Below, piece by piece: positions 10,622-22,297 of a DNA stretch of 64,000 nucleotides. The DNA comes from Rapana venosa (Eukaryota; Mollusca; Gastropoda; Neogastropoda; Muricidae). The position numbers were made by a program, and so were the translations under genes. The notes beneath the pieces were generated by a model. The model made no database searches. It was given only the letters and a program-made list of their open reading frames with translations, and was not told the origin of the DNA. Where the stretch lies: positions 52,580,300-52,644,299 of the forward strand of contig CM054155.1 of assembly GCA_028751875.1 (NCBI GenBank). Reading direction: 5' to 3'. Numbering within the stretch: position 1 is the first letter of the stretch; each line of letters starts with the position of its first letter.

Positions 10622-11575
10622 CATCATCATCATCGGACCCGTGACCTTGGCGGTCGTGGGGGAGACACGAAAGACGATGCCGTGGTAAGCCTCCTCCATC
10701 CATCTCGGTCCTCGGCTCTGCGCAGTAGTGCCAAGTCATTCATCATGGTCCATTCTCTGATGTTGTCCATCCATGACTTGTTCTGTCTTCCCCTCTTTCT
10801 GCCACCTTCGAGTTTCCCTGCAGTACTGATTTTGGCAGAGTGTTGTGGCGGGTGACGTGGCCGAACCATGTCATCTTTTTCTTCTTGACGATGGTGAGAA
10901 GGGGTTCCTGTGGACCTGCCAGCAGTGTTATTTAACTCTTGACAAATTCATTGGTCTTTCGTTCTCTCCAGGATATGCCCAGCAGTTTTCTATGGCATTT
11001 TGTTTCAAATGACTGGATTCGCTTTGCTGTTTCAGCAGTCAATGTCCAGGTTTCACTTCCGTACAGCAGGATAGTCTGAATTAGGGCTTTGTAGAGCTTT
11101 AGGTTGATTGGGAAACTGATCTCTTTACTTTTCCATATGGTGGTGAGTTTTGTCATGGAAGATGTTGCCATGGCTATTCTGACTTTGATTTCTGTCGTCG
11201 ATCGCCCGTCCTTTGTGAGTGTAGCGCCCAGGTATTTAAAAGCGTCTACCTCCTCCAGTTGTTGGCCGTTCATGTAAATTTTAGCAGTTGCGTTGCTCGT
11301 GCTGTTCACAAGTACTTTACTTTTCTCCGAGCTCACCTCCATCCCATATGCTCCAGTTCTGTTCTCAAGTCTGGTCGTAAGATCTTGCAGCTCTGTGTTA
11401 CTTCCGCCCATGAGGTCAATGTCATCGACAAACCGCAAGTTTCTGAGGGGTCTGCCGCCAATGGAGATGGTAGAGTGGAAGTCATGGAGGGTCTCTCTCA
11501 TAATGTTTTCCAAGAACAGATTAAACAGGACTGGAGATAACAGGCATTCCTGTCGGACCCCAACTGTTGGAAAAG
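10622..11575 (-). mobile_element. RTE-clade LINE, 3' half of RT and C-terminus
   Basis: The longest clean coding remnant in the window. On the minus strand it begins with VRQECLLSPVLFNLFLENI, then LRFVDDIDLMGGSNTELQDL (the catalytic FADD is changed to FVDD), KYLGATLTKDGRS, ILLYGSETWTLT and LLGISWRE. After a frame break it continues with a FGHVTRH-type motif, a GGRKRGRQ stretch and WTMMNDLALL, then ends in a (GAT)n tail at 10,622-10,636 as RTE elements do. It is 5'-truncated: endonuclease and RT N-terminus are missing. The insertion orientation matches the EB exons. Confidence 0.85.
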
Positions 11576-11599
11576 AATGCTGGGTATCAAAAATAAGAG

Positions 11600-12389
11600 A
11601 AATTTTGTGCGAAACATAATTTAATATTGTTTGGTTATATCAAGGTGTTGGTGATGTAAAAGGCTTTTTTTAACATGTATTTGAGCAAAGGTAGGGTAGA
11701 CATGTTCATTCAAGAGTGACATGGAACACTACGAGAAAAAGAGAGGTATGAAAATTAAAGACCATTCAAAACGATCTTTGAAAAGAAGAATACATTGAAT
11801 TTATAGATACTGGGTTTTTCGAGTTGTTATGACACAAGCTAGATTACATGTTTTGCCTTTTAAGAATAATGTTGGTAGATATAGTATTAGTGATCAAGAA
11901 ATGTTCCGTCCATTTTGTAAAATAAAAGTCGAAAACAAAGCCCATTTTTGGTTTAAATATTCAGTGTACTCAGATCTAAGGGATAAGTTTTTTTACTGAT
12001 TGTATCAATATACCATTTTGAGTTTTACTTAAGACCTCAAAAAGAGAAGGTAATCATTATCTATCCAGATATAGTTTTCATTATATTAATAGAAGAAAGA
12101 AATTGTTGTGACAAAATATTAGTTAATGATAGGTGTGTGAAAGCTTTGTATTTACAAGTATGGTCCAGATCCTGAATTGTAATGCTGCATTTTGACTGAT
12201 ACCACTTTTTAAAACTATTATCTAAAATATTGATGCAGTATGACATGAATGTTTATCAAACCCTAACCTTCTTTGATACATGAGCCTCAAAGAATCAGTT
12301 GTTGCTTGTGATGTTTGATCACAATTTGCATACCACTATACTGGTTTTCCTCCTCCCCCAAACTCCATGTATTATAGCCAAAGGCCAAT

Positions 12390-12390
<1 letters not shown>
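11600..12390. other. No recognisable feature
   Basis: A/T-rich sequence without a supported gene. Possibly LINE-derived (one stretch around 11,930 reads like degraded coding) but I cannot assign it. Confidence 0.35.
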
Positions 12391-12391
<1 letters not shown>

Positions 12392-12461
<70 letters not shown>

Positions 12462-12462
12462 G
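12392..12462. repeat. (TC)n microsatellite
   Basis: About 70 bp of TC repeats with one TTCTC interruption, directly next to a tRNA-derived SINE. Confidence 0.95.
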
Positions 12463-12463
12463 A

Positions 12464-12805
12464 CAGGATAGCCTAGTGATAGCCTAAAAAATGCAATCTG
12501 ACGACCAGGGTTCGATTCCCATTCAAGAGAATACTTTCCCCTGGAGTTCACATCAGTGCTGACTCCACTATCCCCAGAAGTCCTTCGGATGAGACTATAA
12601 ACCGAGGCCCTGTGTGCGAACGCACTTAGAACACCTTGCGCACACGTTAAATCCTGTTCCACTTTTCGTAAGAGTACGCCACCATGTGCCGGTGGGAACA
12701 GATGATGAAATTTACAAATCCGCATATACACGGGGACTGGATGTAGAAAAGCACATAAGTTCTTATTCCATTTTCCTCGATATAAACGAATAAAATATTT
12801 TTTTA
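12464..12805 (+). mobile_element. tRNA-derived SINE
   Basis: A head with a Pol III A-box-like GATAGCCTAGTGATAGCC and a B-box GGTTCGATTCC at about 12,509, then a body with GAGACTATAAACCGAGGCCC and a tail containing CGGTGGGAACAGATGA. The tail is found again at about 45,245-45,440, which confirms an interspersed family. It ends in an A/T-rich stretch (AAAATATTTTTTTAAAA). Confidence 0.65.
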
Positions 12806-13189
12806 AAAGGTGATCCCCCTTGGAGACAGCCAAGTAAAATTGTGCTCTGCATCAAATTGTAGCAAACACCAATTTCTGCAGCAGAGAAGACTTTGAGTGC
12901 TCTGCTAGGGGGGAATCACCTGACCTCCTGGAAAGTCACAGGAGAAGGCGACAATATAACTACCGTATCACGACTGAGAACTGACTCTGAAGTTGACAAC
13001 ATGGCGTGTCAACAAGTACAACAGCCCTGGCAGTGCTATCCTAGAAAGCTGCCAAGTCAGGTGAGGTGCGACAAGAGAAGAATGGAGGAGAGGAGACAGG
13101 CAGCTGTGAAACTAGAGTTTGATGGAACATTATTGTTTATGCATACTGTCCCAGTAACCAGTGATGCCTCCACACTGACACACCTTTCT

Positions 13190-14110
13190 CTCTAGAGACC
13201 ACACTGCCGCCTGTCTTGTGTTATACACAAGAGCTTTGCCCTGCACCCCCTGATGTAAACATGCCTACCTATGCAGTGGCTGATCAGCAAAGCAAAATCA
13301 ACCTTGTTGCCGTGCCTACTGATGCTGCTGATCCTGCACTGGAAGATGATAGTGAGGGCTGCTTGGACAAGGTACATGTCCACGTCTGTCCCTGGAAATG
13401 TCCTTGTCTTGGCTCTGTTGATGCCAGATCTGAGCCGGTTTTTTACCAGAATATAGTTGATCTGGTTACGATGGGTTCCACTGGGTGCAAGCCGCATCCA
13501 GCGTCGAGATGCCTTTGCTCCCCAAGGGTGTTTGAAAGCACCATATTGTTGTAGCTGGCAAATTCCAGTAGTCAGAGTCCTCTCTTGTTGGTAGCCACAT
13601 TACAGGAGGCTAGACGGAATTTGCTCCAGCCTTTCAGTGCATCAGCACCCACCTTAGCATTCCAGTCTCCCTAAATGATCAGGATGTCTTTCTTGCTAAC
13701 TTTGTCGATGATGGTCTGGAGTTGCAGGTAAAATTCCTCTACTACTTTATCACCATGATCTGCTGTTGGCACATAAACTTGTACCACAATGATGTTGAAA
13801 GGGGCTGCTCTGAGTCGATTGGTTTTAATTCAAGTGGCTACAGGGCAGCACCTAAGCAGTGAGTGTTTTATGTTCTTGTTGACAAGGAAGTCTACACCAT
13901 TGGTGTGTTTGTTGATTTCACTACTATAGTAGAGTACATGTCCATCGTCGGTGAGATGTTCACTGAAATTCTTCCATCTGACTTCACAAAGGCCCACTAT
14001 GTTCCAGGCGTACTTCCTCAGCTCGAGGGCAAGTTCTTGTAGTTTCTCTGTTGAGCAAGTGTTCTGATATTCTATGTTGCCATGTTAACATATCTTCCGC
14101 GAATTTGAGT
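13190..14110 (-). pseudogene. RTE-type LINE endonuclease domain
   Basis: The minus strand encodes an APE-type endonuclease, the domain that nicks target DNA for target-primed reverse transcription. In order it shows NIVGLCEVRWKNFSE (13,993 downward), PFNIIVVQVYVPTAD, a KKDILII-GDWNAKVG stretch, then GTHRNQINYILVK and KTRTFPGTDVD near 13,380. Several stops and one-base shifts separate the parts. It gives a useful internal ruler: about 614 bp from the first to the last motif. No RT follows; the element is broken near 13,190. Confidence 0.8.
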
Positions 14111-14399
14111 TCCACCAGTAGCATATTTATTGCCTCTGCCTGATGGGAGACAAATGGTGCAGTCCTTGTTGACCTGGGCGACAACGGATAGGTATGGTCA
14201 TTGGTATTTTGTTCATCTCACACAGTGTGTCTAGGTTGAATAGAGCCAAGTGGAGCCAGTCCCTCTCCTGACTGGTTTGTGGGGTCGTGGGCTGGCTCTC
14301 CCACATGGAAAAGACAGTACTGGTTTACATGGCTACCAGTAGCAGGAGAACCCCCCTGACCTGACTGATGGGATATTATTATGATAACGTTAGCTGAAA

Positions 14400-14800
14400 G
14401 AACTAAGGAAAGGGTTTACTTATTTAATTGTAGTCTTTGGTTATCTGACTGATAAATGCATACTCTGTATTGGTTCCCTGTGATTAACTTGGTATATGAC
14501 TGATAAAAAGAATTTGGTTTTCTTACATGCGGGTCGATGATGATTATCTATTTGCTATGTGTGCCTTCATGAATTATCTACAGGTTACATGTGGATAGAG
14601 TAGTTACCTAAATTTTATGTTTGTTCCTGGTGTGCTGTTTTGGTAGATGAAATATATTTAGTTACCATAGTCTACCTGCGTGGCCGCGCATCATTCTTTC
14701 AGTTGAGTGCCTTAGTCTTTACCTCTACCTCCTACTATTCTCCCCCCAAATCTTCCAACAAAAGTATTTAAATGCAAACACAAGTACAAATGAGGTGGAC
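14400..14800. other. No recognisable feature
   Basis: Intron-like sequence upstream (in minus-strand terms) of the 14.8-kb EB exon donor; nothing else recognised. Confidence 0.35.
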
Positions 14801-14809
14801 GCTACTCAC

Positions 14810-14884
14810 TGCATAAACCACGATCACAAAGCAGGCCTTTCAGGCAGTCTTCGGTATGTCGGCAGGGCTTCAGTAGTTTTGCTT
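14810..14884 (-). CDS. EB-module exon
   Basis: A 75-bp minus-strand exon with acceptor TTCTGTTACAG (AG at 14,886-14,885) and a consensus donor GTGAGT at 14,809-14,804, phase 1-1. It encodes 24 residues including KPCRHTEDCLKGLLCDRGLC: four cysteines with spacing 5, 5 and 4, a clear EB-module signature. It is the second exon, in transcription order, of the five visible. The roughly 29-kb gap to the 44.2-kb exon holds the virus-like element. Confidence 0.78.
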
Positions 14885-15079
14885 CTGTAACAGAATGTCC
14901 ATTTTCACTCACTGCAATCAACCACGAGCAACCTCAATGCGGTCAAACTTGGCTTCGAAATAATATGTTCAATCTCAACTAGAGAAGTATTTGTGAACGC
15001 ATCTCATCTCCATTGTCTATAATCCTTCTTTCAGTGTTTGCTGTTATGGTCTACATATTGCAAACTTACTGGTATCTCA

Positions 15080-15425
15080 TATAAAGATTACATAACTACC
15101 ATGAATTAAAAACCATAATTGAAAACGTCATCACACCATTGGTGACTTAACTGGAAAGGCAAAGTGAAATAATAGGGACACGTCACACAAAAAGCCAAGA
15201 TGGTACTACAGGGAACATTATAAAGAGAGAGACAAGGAGGCAGACAGAGAAAACAATAGGAAGACAGCATAAGCGAGTGGACTGGCCTTGCAAGTCTAAG
15301 TGAAATGACACACTTTGGAAAACTGAGGATCGCGAGGAGAGGGGGATGTTGGTTGCAAAATCTTCAGTGGTGCCCCAACGGTCTTCTAGGCTATGGGCTA
15401 GGTGAAGATGTGGGTGGAAAGACGT
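15080..15425 (+). pseudogene. LINE C-terminal tail (RTE-like)
   Basis: It corresponds to the tail at 5130-5545: a degraded IENVITP stretch, a basic GGRQRK-like part, ASGLALQ and VAKSSVVPQRSSR-like end. Heavily frameshifted 5'-truncated copy. Confidence 0.6.
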
Positions 15426-15559
15426 ATTTGTGTAGTTGGCATCATTGACAGGGTGTGACGAACCTACACAGTGTCAGACCCTTACCTCTCTTTATCAAGC
15501 AGTGCACTGCCACAGGACGCAGCTCAGAAGAAAAGGAGGCACTGGAAGATGTGAGGATA

Positions 15560-16354
15560 AAAAGTGAGTGATCTTATAACATTGCAGGGCAGGCATAATA
15601 ACCAAGCGGTTACGACCATTCAAGACCATTCAATCTCCCTTCTTACTCTACTTGACCTATCTGCAGCAATCAGCACTATTGACTACTCCATTCTTCTCTC
15701 TTGTCTTCAAAAAACGTTTGTCGTTATTGGTACAGCCCTCAACTGGTTTAGTTCATACCTTACTGACATATTCCAGACAGTTGCAGTAAACAAGATTTAG
15801 TCAGTACCTGCCAAACTGGAATGTGGAGTCCTGCATGGATCAGTTCTGGGCCTTGTTCTTTTAACTCTCTACACACTGCTCCACTGTCATATATAATTAA
15901 CTGTCATCAGATCAACCATCATTTTTATGTAGATGACACTCGAATTCTAAGCAGTGACACTCCTGAAAATCTGCCTTCTCTCTTGATAAATATGGCCTAC
16001 TGCTTTCAAGATATCCAAAACTGGATGATAGAGAACAAGTGACAACAAAACGCCGATAAAACCGATTCCATGCTTGTAGGACGAAACGCAAACTCTCTTC
16101 CATTACAGCAGCTACAATAGAATTCAGCAATGCATAGGCCCCACTATCCATGGCTGTGAAGTAGCTAGGGGTCGTTATTAACATTACTTTCTATGCACAA
16201 ATTCATCACCCAGACCTGCCAGTCATGCTACTATCGATTTCGGCATACTAGTGCAATTCCAAAGTACCTGTTCACAAGTGGAACAACTAAACTCGTTGTG
16301 TCTCTAATTTTTTTCAGATTTGGACTTTTGCAATTCTCTTTTGGCTTGTCTTCC
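15560..16354 (+). pseudogene. CR1-like LINE reverse transcriptase, 5' part
   Basis: A plus-strand RT with landmarks SLLTLLDLSAAISTIDYSIL (motif A; family form is LSAAFDTIDHSIL), ALNWFSSYLTDIFQTVAVN, LECGVLHGSVLGLVL (family: PQGSVLGPVLF), INHHFYVDDT (motif C; the catalytic FADD-type YADD is changed to YVDD), PENLPSLL and IQNWMIENK. It is cut by the SINE-like insertion at 16,371 and resumes at 17,269. Not functional, because of stops and frame changes. Confidence 0.85.
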
Positions 16355-16370
16355 AACATCATCTATCTAC

Positions 16371-17252
16371 CAGCCGCCATGGCGCAGTGGTTAGCGCCTT
16401 GGGTTACGGACTGGAAGGTCGCGGGTTCGAATCCCATAAGAGTCATAGGGATTTTTCGGACTCCGGCCGGCTCCTACCCAGAGTGAGTGTGCTGTGGGCT
16501 CAGTGGGAAGACTGGGACCACACAGTCGAGCTTCATCCACTTAACGGATGCGAGTTTGAGAGTGTTGCTCAAATTACCTGACCAACACTGCAGGTGTCTG
16601 TATCTCTCGGGCCCGGTTGACGCCGGGATATATTATGATAGTAAGCGTAGAGTACAGCCCTGTCAAGTAGTCTCAAAGCATATGCACTTCCACAGCAGCA
16701 TCATTACGTCATCCTCATTGTCATTGATCATCATGCAATTAAAAAAAAAAAAAATTGCCTCTGATTCGGTGGTCCCAGTTTCTCTGGTCTCATGGTGGCC
16801 TCAAATCCGGTTTGCCCATACACTTCTGTGCCTGTGGTGAGTTTGTGCCAAAGCCTTTGGGGTTGGAGGTTTGCAGGGGACGGTTGTTGGAGGGACGTTG
16901 TGGTGGTTGCTACCTCGGGTGGGCAACTCACTCAGTCTGGCTCCGCGACTGAGCTAATACTGTCGTTAGTAGGGGGTTTAGTAGGTGGTGTCCTGCGTAT
17001 GTTAGCTCAGAACAGGCACCACTGAACACCGCCAAAGTGACCCAGCAGCAGTGCAGGGCCCCTCTGGCTGGTGGCCCCACGGCGGCCTGATAGTGATTGG
17101 CTCCCTGTGGACCTCCGACTCTGAGGATGAGACATAACAAACCTGGGTATGGTTGTGGCGGGGAGATTGGAATGAGCGGCGTGGGAACAGCAGGACGGGG
17201 GACGTCACAGAAGATGAGGCAGCAAAAAAAAACAAAAAAAACAACAAAAAAA
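16371..17252 (+). mobile_element. Composite tRNA-derived SINE nested in a LINE
   Basis: An 882-bp insertion with a tRNA-like head (GCGCAGTGGTTAGCGCC A-box region and B-box GGTTCGAATCC near 16,425) and an A-rich 3' end. An internal A-run at 16,740-16,754 separates a SINE-like first part from a second part of about 500 bp, so it may be dimeric or carry transduced sequence. It is bounded by a 16-bp direct repeat, aacatcatctatctac, at 16,355-16,370 and 17,253-17,268. This is a perfect target-site duplication. It interrupts the LINE reading precisely. Confidence 0.85.
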
Positions 17253-17268
17253 AACATCATCTATCTAC

Positions 17269-17721
17269 TCCTTTCAATGTAAACAGGACTCTGCAGCTCG
17301 ACTAGTCCTCAGATAGAAAAAAATCTGAGCACATCACCACTCTCTTGCGATCTCTCCACTGGCTGTCTGTGCAAAAAAGAATAAACTATAAGATCAGTAC
17401 TCTCTGTTACAAATGTCTCCACAAAACAGCACTTTCCTACCTCTGTGAATGTCTTCACTCGTACACTCCTTCACGTTCCCTTTGCTCTGCTGCAGATACC
17501 TTGTGCTTACGAATACCTAGAATCAACCAGTCCACTGTTGGCGGCTGCTCTTTCTCTGTTTCTGGTCCATCAACCTAGAATGGCCTCCCACTCTCTCTTC
17601 ACTTTTAAATCCAGCCTTAAGATATATTTATTTCAAACCTTAGCTTTTACACTCCTGTTTCATCCCATAGCTGTCCCTGCTTTAACAGCCAAAATCCCAT
17701 TACCATGCCAAAATATATAAC

Positions 17722-17785
<64 letters not shown>

Positions 17786-17793
17786 TGTGTGTA

Positions 17794-17836
<43 letters not shown>

Positions 17837-17985
17837 GTGCGTGTGTGTGTGCATTTAGATTTATTAGAACTATTAATTGTTATTGGTTGCATGATTGGGT
17901 AAGAAGGGGTTGGAGTGCAAGCGCTCTGATTTGTTTGTGCAAGATAAAGTGCTATAGAAATTCAATGTATTATTATTATTTTTTT
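17269..17985 (+). pseudogene. CR1-like LINE reverse transcriptase, 3' part
   Basis: It resumes the LINE of 15,560 after the nested SINE: SEHITTLLRSLHWL-like, QKRINYKISTLCYKCLH, YTPSRSL, ADTLCLRIPR and FKSSLKIYLFQ, the usual C-terminus of these elements. The 3' UTR contains a large (TG)n microsatellite and ends near AAAGTGCTATAGAAATTC followed by (ATT)n, a typical LINE 3' end. Confidence 0.85.
17724..17852. repeat. (TG)n microsatellite
   Basis: About 128 bp of TG repeats with few interruptions, lying in the 3' UTR of the LINE. Confidence 0.95.
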
Positions 17986-19050
17986 TTTTTAAAATTTTTT
18001 TTCTTTTTCATCATCATTGTTTTTAATCGATAAATCGTTTGATATTCTCCTAGTTTTGTTGTTGAGTTGTTTTTTGTTGTTGCTTTTTTACAGTAAGTTA
18101 TTATTATTATTATTGTTATTATTACTATGATTGTTAATGTTATTATTCACTTCAAATTCCATGGGTCTATGAAGCTGTTGGTTTGTATCATGGTGGAGCC
18201 TGGTGAATCAAGGAAGTGGGATATACAATCTCCCAGGTCAACTTCAAGTGCAGAAATGCACTGCTTTACTTACTTTTCTTGTGCATATACACATGCATGG
18301 TATCATTGTTGCATATTCAAAACTCTCACCATTGTTGAACCTAGTATGTCTAGCCAAAGAACGAAAATAAAATAGAGCAGATTGTTGTCACAACCAAACC
18401 TCAACTCTATTTATTAAGATATCTAGCTATTCTTTTATTTTGAGGATAGTGGAATAAGCACTCTTGTGGGGTGTTGCGTTCTTGTTTTAATCTGATCCCT
18501 AGACTATTGACGGCTGATGACTTTTTAGTTGTGCTGGTTTCGTTCACGGCCCGTGCATGTATGTCTGATCAGTCCCTCTTCTATTCCCAAAACTGTCTCT
18601 CTGTCACTGACCTTTCACTAAAATACAGAGCAGTCCCCCATTGGCCCTTACTCTTTCTCTCTGCCTCTGATTCATCACGAATCAGCTGACCAGTCCTTAT
18701 GCCCCAAATCTTTGTCTCTGCCCCTCACATGTTATGCTCTGTTACAGTTCTACCTGATACTTTCCACCCTGCAACTTCTACCCCCTGACGTTCCAGTAGA
18801 CTAAAATACACGCAAGACATCTCTTTTTTGTCACAGATCAACCTCCGCCATTTCTCATGCCCCTCACCACCCCAGTTTGATCTCCATCATGAAGGAGGAA
18901 TCAAGGCCTTCGCGGACTGATGGGGAGTTCTTAACCCTCACATGCAGGCCCCCATCCCTGTGTGTAAATGTAGGCTTTTAGTTTCTTGACCCCGCTGGCA
19001 TGCAGCATGTGCCAGGTGCATTTTATTTTTAAATGCACAAATCACAGAAA
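17985..19050. other. A/T-rich sequence, no gene seen
   Basis: T-rich and (ATT)n tracts near 17,970-18,130, then sequence without recognisable domains. Confidence 0.35.
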
Positions 19051-19059
19051 CGGAATTCT

Positions 19060-19790
19060 CTATGTAGGCGGGTAGGCCAAAAGGCAAAGTCCATGCGAGC
19101 TGCTCATCATCTCCTTTCTGTGAGCGGTATTTCCACACCCATTGATGGGACTTGGCCTGGTTAGATCGTCACTGTGTCTGCGACGAGCTCAGTGAGAGAA
19201 TGCCAGGGAGCCGAATAATCAGCCAAAGCAAGAGACCCAATATGACCAAAGTCAGTGTATTGCTAGTGGCAATGAATCTCCCACCACTTACACCAGCTAG
19301 GTGAGCTGTGCTGGAAGCCTGATAGCATGCTGAAGAAACCTGTAGAGGAGCACTGGTAGCAGCCTGGCCATGTGCAGAAGAAACCCCACGACCTGGAGAC
19401 CAGGCATCGTGTTTGACCAGCCATTCACGGACTGATGCCACCCAACTGCTACAAGTGCCACCCCCATAGCTAGATGTGATGGAAGGATGAGTTTTTCTTT
19501 TCTGCATTAATTTGTTAATTTATTGTTAAGGGGGATAGCAGGATTGGGGAACTGTGAGGAGGGGTAGAAATAGTGTGATGTTTAGCTAGTGGATTTAGTA
19601 TTGATATCCGTGTGTATGTATGAGTCATAATAAAGTACTGATTGTTTTATTTGGCTTGTGTTGTGCTGAGTTGTGCCTGGAAGGATTGAGCCATCTTTCC
19701 TTAGACAATGATCTGTCCGACTACCAACCCATTCCTGCAGGGATCCAGGAGATAGCCGTAACAATTTTGGGGGCTCGACTGGGATAGGCT
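19060..19790 (+). mobile_element. LTR retrotransposon end with primer-binding site
   Basis: At 19,760-19,785 the text TTGGGGGCTCGACTGGGAT follows a probable LTR end (GCCGTAACAA). It closely matches the primer-binding sites complementary to tRNA-Pro used by many retroelements (TGGGGGCTCGTCCGGGAT). An AATAAAG poly(A)-like signal lies about 130 bp upstream, as expected in an LTR R region. No second LTR or gag/pol is visible, so this is a truncated remnant. The left LTR boundary is uncertain. Confidence 0.45.
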
Positions 19791-20039
19791 CAATCGGAAA
19801 TTCCAGTCACTGCTTAGTGCATGAGACAGGTTGTGTTGTCTGCATCTGTTTCCCCTTAGTTAGCATTACTGTGGCTTAAGCTTAAGTGGCTTTAGTGAGC
19901 TGGTGAATTATTGTAATTTTAAGTTAACAGGAGGTAGGTAGCATAGTTTATATGGGCAGCATTCTTTTCTGCCGCTGAGACTTGTTTGTTGAGGAATAAT
20001 AATAATGAAAATAATAATAATAATAATAATAATTATATA

Positions 20040-20985
20040 ATAATGGCATTGTACACTTTGATTTTTGTTGGCAGCCGAACAATGTGCTGGTTTAGTGCCT
20101 TGTTTTTCAGTCTACCGAGATTTTGGCTGGCTTTGTTGATTCGTGAATCAATTTCGTGATCGATTGAGCCATCTGCAGAGATGATACTTCCAAGGTATTT
20201 AAAGTTCTTGGTGTTCCTCAGGCTGTTGCCATCAACTGTTTGGAGACAGTGGGTTAGTTTGTGAGACAGGCTGGTGAAGAACTTTAGTTTTCCTGATGCT
20301 TATTGTAAGTCCAAAAAGCTTTGAGGCTTCTGCGAAGTGATTGAGCATTGTTTGCAGGTCCACTTCAGAGTGAGCATTTAAGGAGCAGTCATCTGCGAAG
20401 ACCGCCTCCTGGAGGAGTTCTGTGCTGGTTTTTGTCTTGGCTTGCAGGCGACATAGATAAAAAAGGGAGCCATCCAGGAGGTACTTTAGGTATACTCCCT
20501 TGTCAAGATCCTTGCTGGTGTGGGAAAGCATGGCGGTGAAGAAGATATTGAAGAGGACAGGTGCTAGGACACAACCTTGTTTAACGCCATTTGTAATTTC
20601 GAATTCGTTAGTCATACTGCCACTTGCAAGAACGTGCCCACTCATGCCTGTGTGGAAGAGCTGGATGATCTTTAGGAATTTGGAGGGCAGCCAATCCGTT
20701 TTAGGACAGTTAACAGGGCTTCTCTGTTGACTGGGTCAAAAGCCTTGGTAAGGTCAATAAAGACTGAGTAAAGAGGCCTATTTTGTTATATGCACTTTTC
20801 TTGAATTTGTCTCATAGCAAATATCATGTCCACAGTGCTTCTCCCGGGCCTAAAGCCACACTGAGCCTCTGGTAGGATCTGTTCTGAGATGGTTATCAGT
20901 CTGTTGAGGATGACCCGTGCAAAATGGTGAGAGAGACAGAGAGAGAGTCCCACTGACTGACATGTATTCATAATTAACACAAGTA
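20040..20985 (-). pseudogene. LINE reverse transcriptase fragment
   Basis: The minus strand shows EAQCGFRPGRSTVDMIFAMR, then ITNGVKQGCVLAPVLFNIFF, AVFADDCSLNAHSEVDL (intact FADD-type catalytic motif) and FKYLGSIISADGSIDHEIDS in a shifted frame, ending in INKASQNLGRLK-type sequence. A 137-residue open segment covers the central RT, so it may be one of the younger copies. It lacks the endonuclease and the 3' end. Confidence 0.8.
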
Positions 20986-21414
20986 AAACTAAACTTGTTT
21001 TTCTTCAAAACTAAAAAAGAACAGAATGAAATAACTAAAAATAATGATTAGAACAGTGTTGGTAAGAAAAGTAAAGATGAATTCCTTTATCCATCAAATT
21101 AATTAACAGGTGACATTGATTCCTTAGGGGCACAGGAGCAAAATAAGGAAAACAATCTAGGCAACAAAATGATTAATTAAACCTACCCCCCAAATAAAAA
21201 GTCCAAATAAAAACAAATGATCAGTGTAACGGGGCGCAAACTGACTCCAGTCACATGAAACAGATAAGCTGAATAAAGGGAAACAACAATCTCACAAAGG
21301 CGCATGTTCTTTCCACTCTACAGTCACACTCAAGATTTCAATTATACTCTCATTTATTTTGTTATCACATCCACCTGTCCCACAAAAAATATTTTTCAAT
21401 AATCAAAAGAAGCA

Positions 21415-21487
<73 letters not shown>

Positions 21488-22078
21488 TATTCAATATTTA
21501 CAATTAATTCAACCCAAAACAGTTTCCAGTTCACTTCATCCGGGTCAATACAATATTATATTTTTTTTGTTCACTAGGGACGTTTAGTCCATCAACTTCC
21601 TGCCTCTCTAGCACAATGAAGTTTAATTAATACCATTCACAAAGTTCTTGTAGACAAGACAGTTTTGAGCTCTCTGGCTCAGATAAACACATATGTCTTT
21701 CCTTGTTCAATTCTGGCACTATGTACAGAAAAAAAACAATACAGACTTGGCTGTAATTTTGCTACACACAAATTTTTAAAAATCACTGACAATCTTTCTT
21801 TGAAGGAAGTCTTTCACTGCTTAGTCTGCTCTAGCCCTGGCCTCCAACGCCGCCACACCTTTATCCCTCAGGTCAGGTGGGGTTGTCCTAGGGGACTGGA
21901 CATGACTGGGTCAGATACTGGGATTCTCCCAAAGTGGGTCAGTACAGGGGCAAAATTAAAAGCCTACACAAATAGCAGAAAAGAACTCCCACTATTAGTA
22001 CCCAGTATTAATAGATATATTTTTTTTATTCCTTACCTTTTTTTCTTGAGTTTTGTTGTTCCCAGAACACTGAACCCA
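20985..22078. other. A/T-rich sequence with a (TA)n tract
   Basis: (TA)n at about 21,418-21,482. An open frame at 21,665-22,195 (176 residues) has no recognisable domain and runs into the inverted-repeat unit, so I do not call it a gene. Confidence 0.5.
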
Positions 22079-22237
22079 AGAGATAGGAAAAAAGCCGACT
22101 CAAGCTCAACCACATACTGTTTATCCAAAACCAGGCAACTTTGGTCCGATTCGGCTTCGCCTCATCGAACCAAAAACTTGCATAGTTTTATATAAAAACT
22201 AAGCAGTTTACCTTGAGTCGGCTTTTTTCCTATCTCT
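22079..22237. repeat. 159-bp unit with 26-bp perfect terminal inverted repeats
   Basis: The first 26 bases (starting AGAGATAGGAAAAAAGCC) are the exact reverse complement of the last 26 (ending CTATCTCT). An inverted, noisier copy of the whole unit lies at about 24,220-24,405, duplicated exactly at 40,604-40,789. It could be a MITE, or a self-complementary end of the virus-like element that it flanks in inverted orientation. Confidence 0.8.
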
Positions 22238-22297
22238 CTACCAAAACTGAAAGTAATACTAATTTATTTTTGATTAAAACAGAAAAAAAGTGCAAAA

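Noticed and set aside
21665..22195. A 176-residue plus-strand open frame
   Set aside because: No recognisable domain, and its end runs through the inverted-repeat unit.
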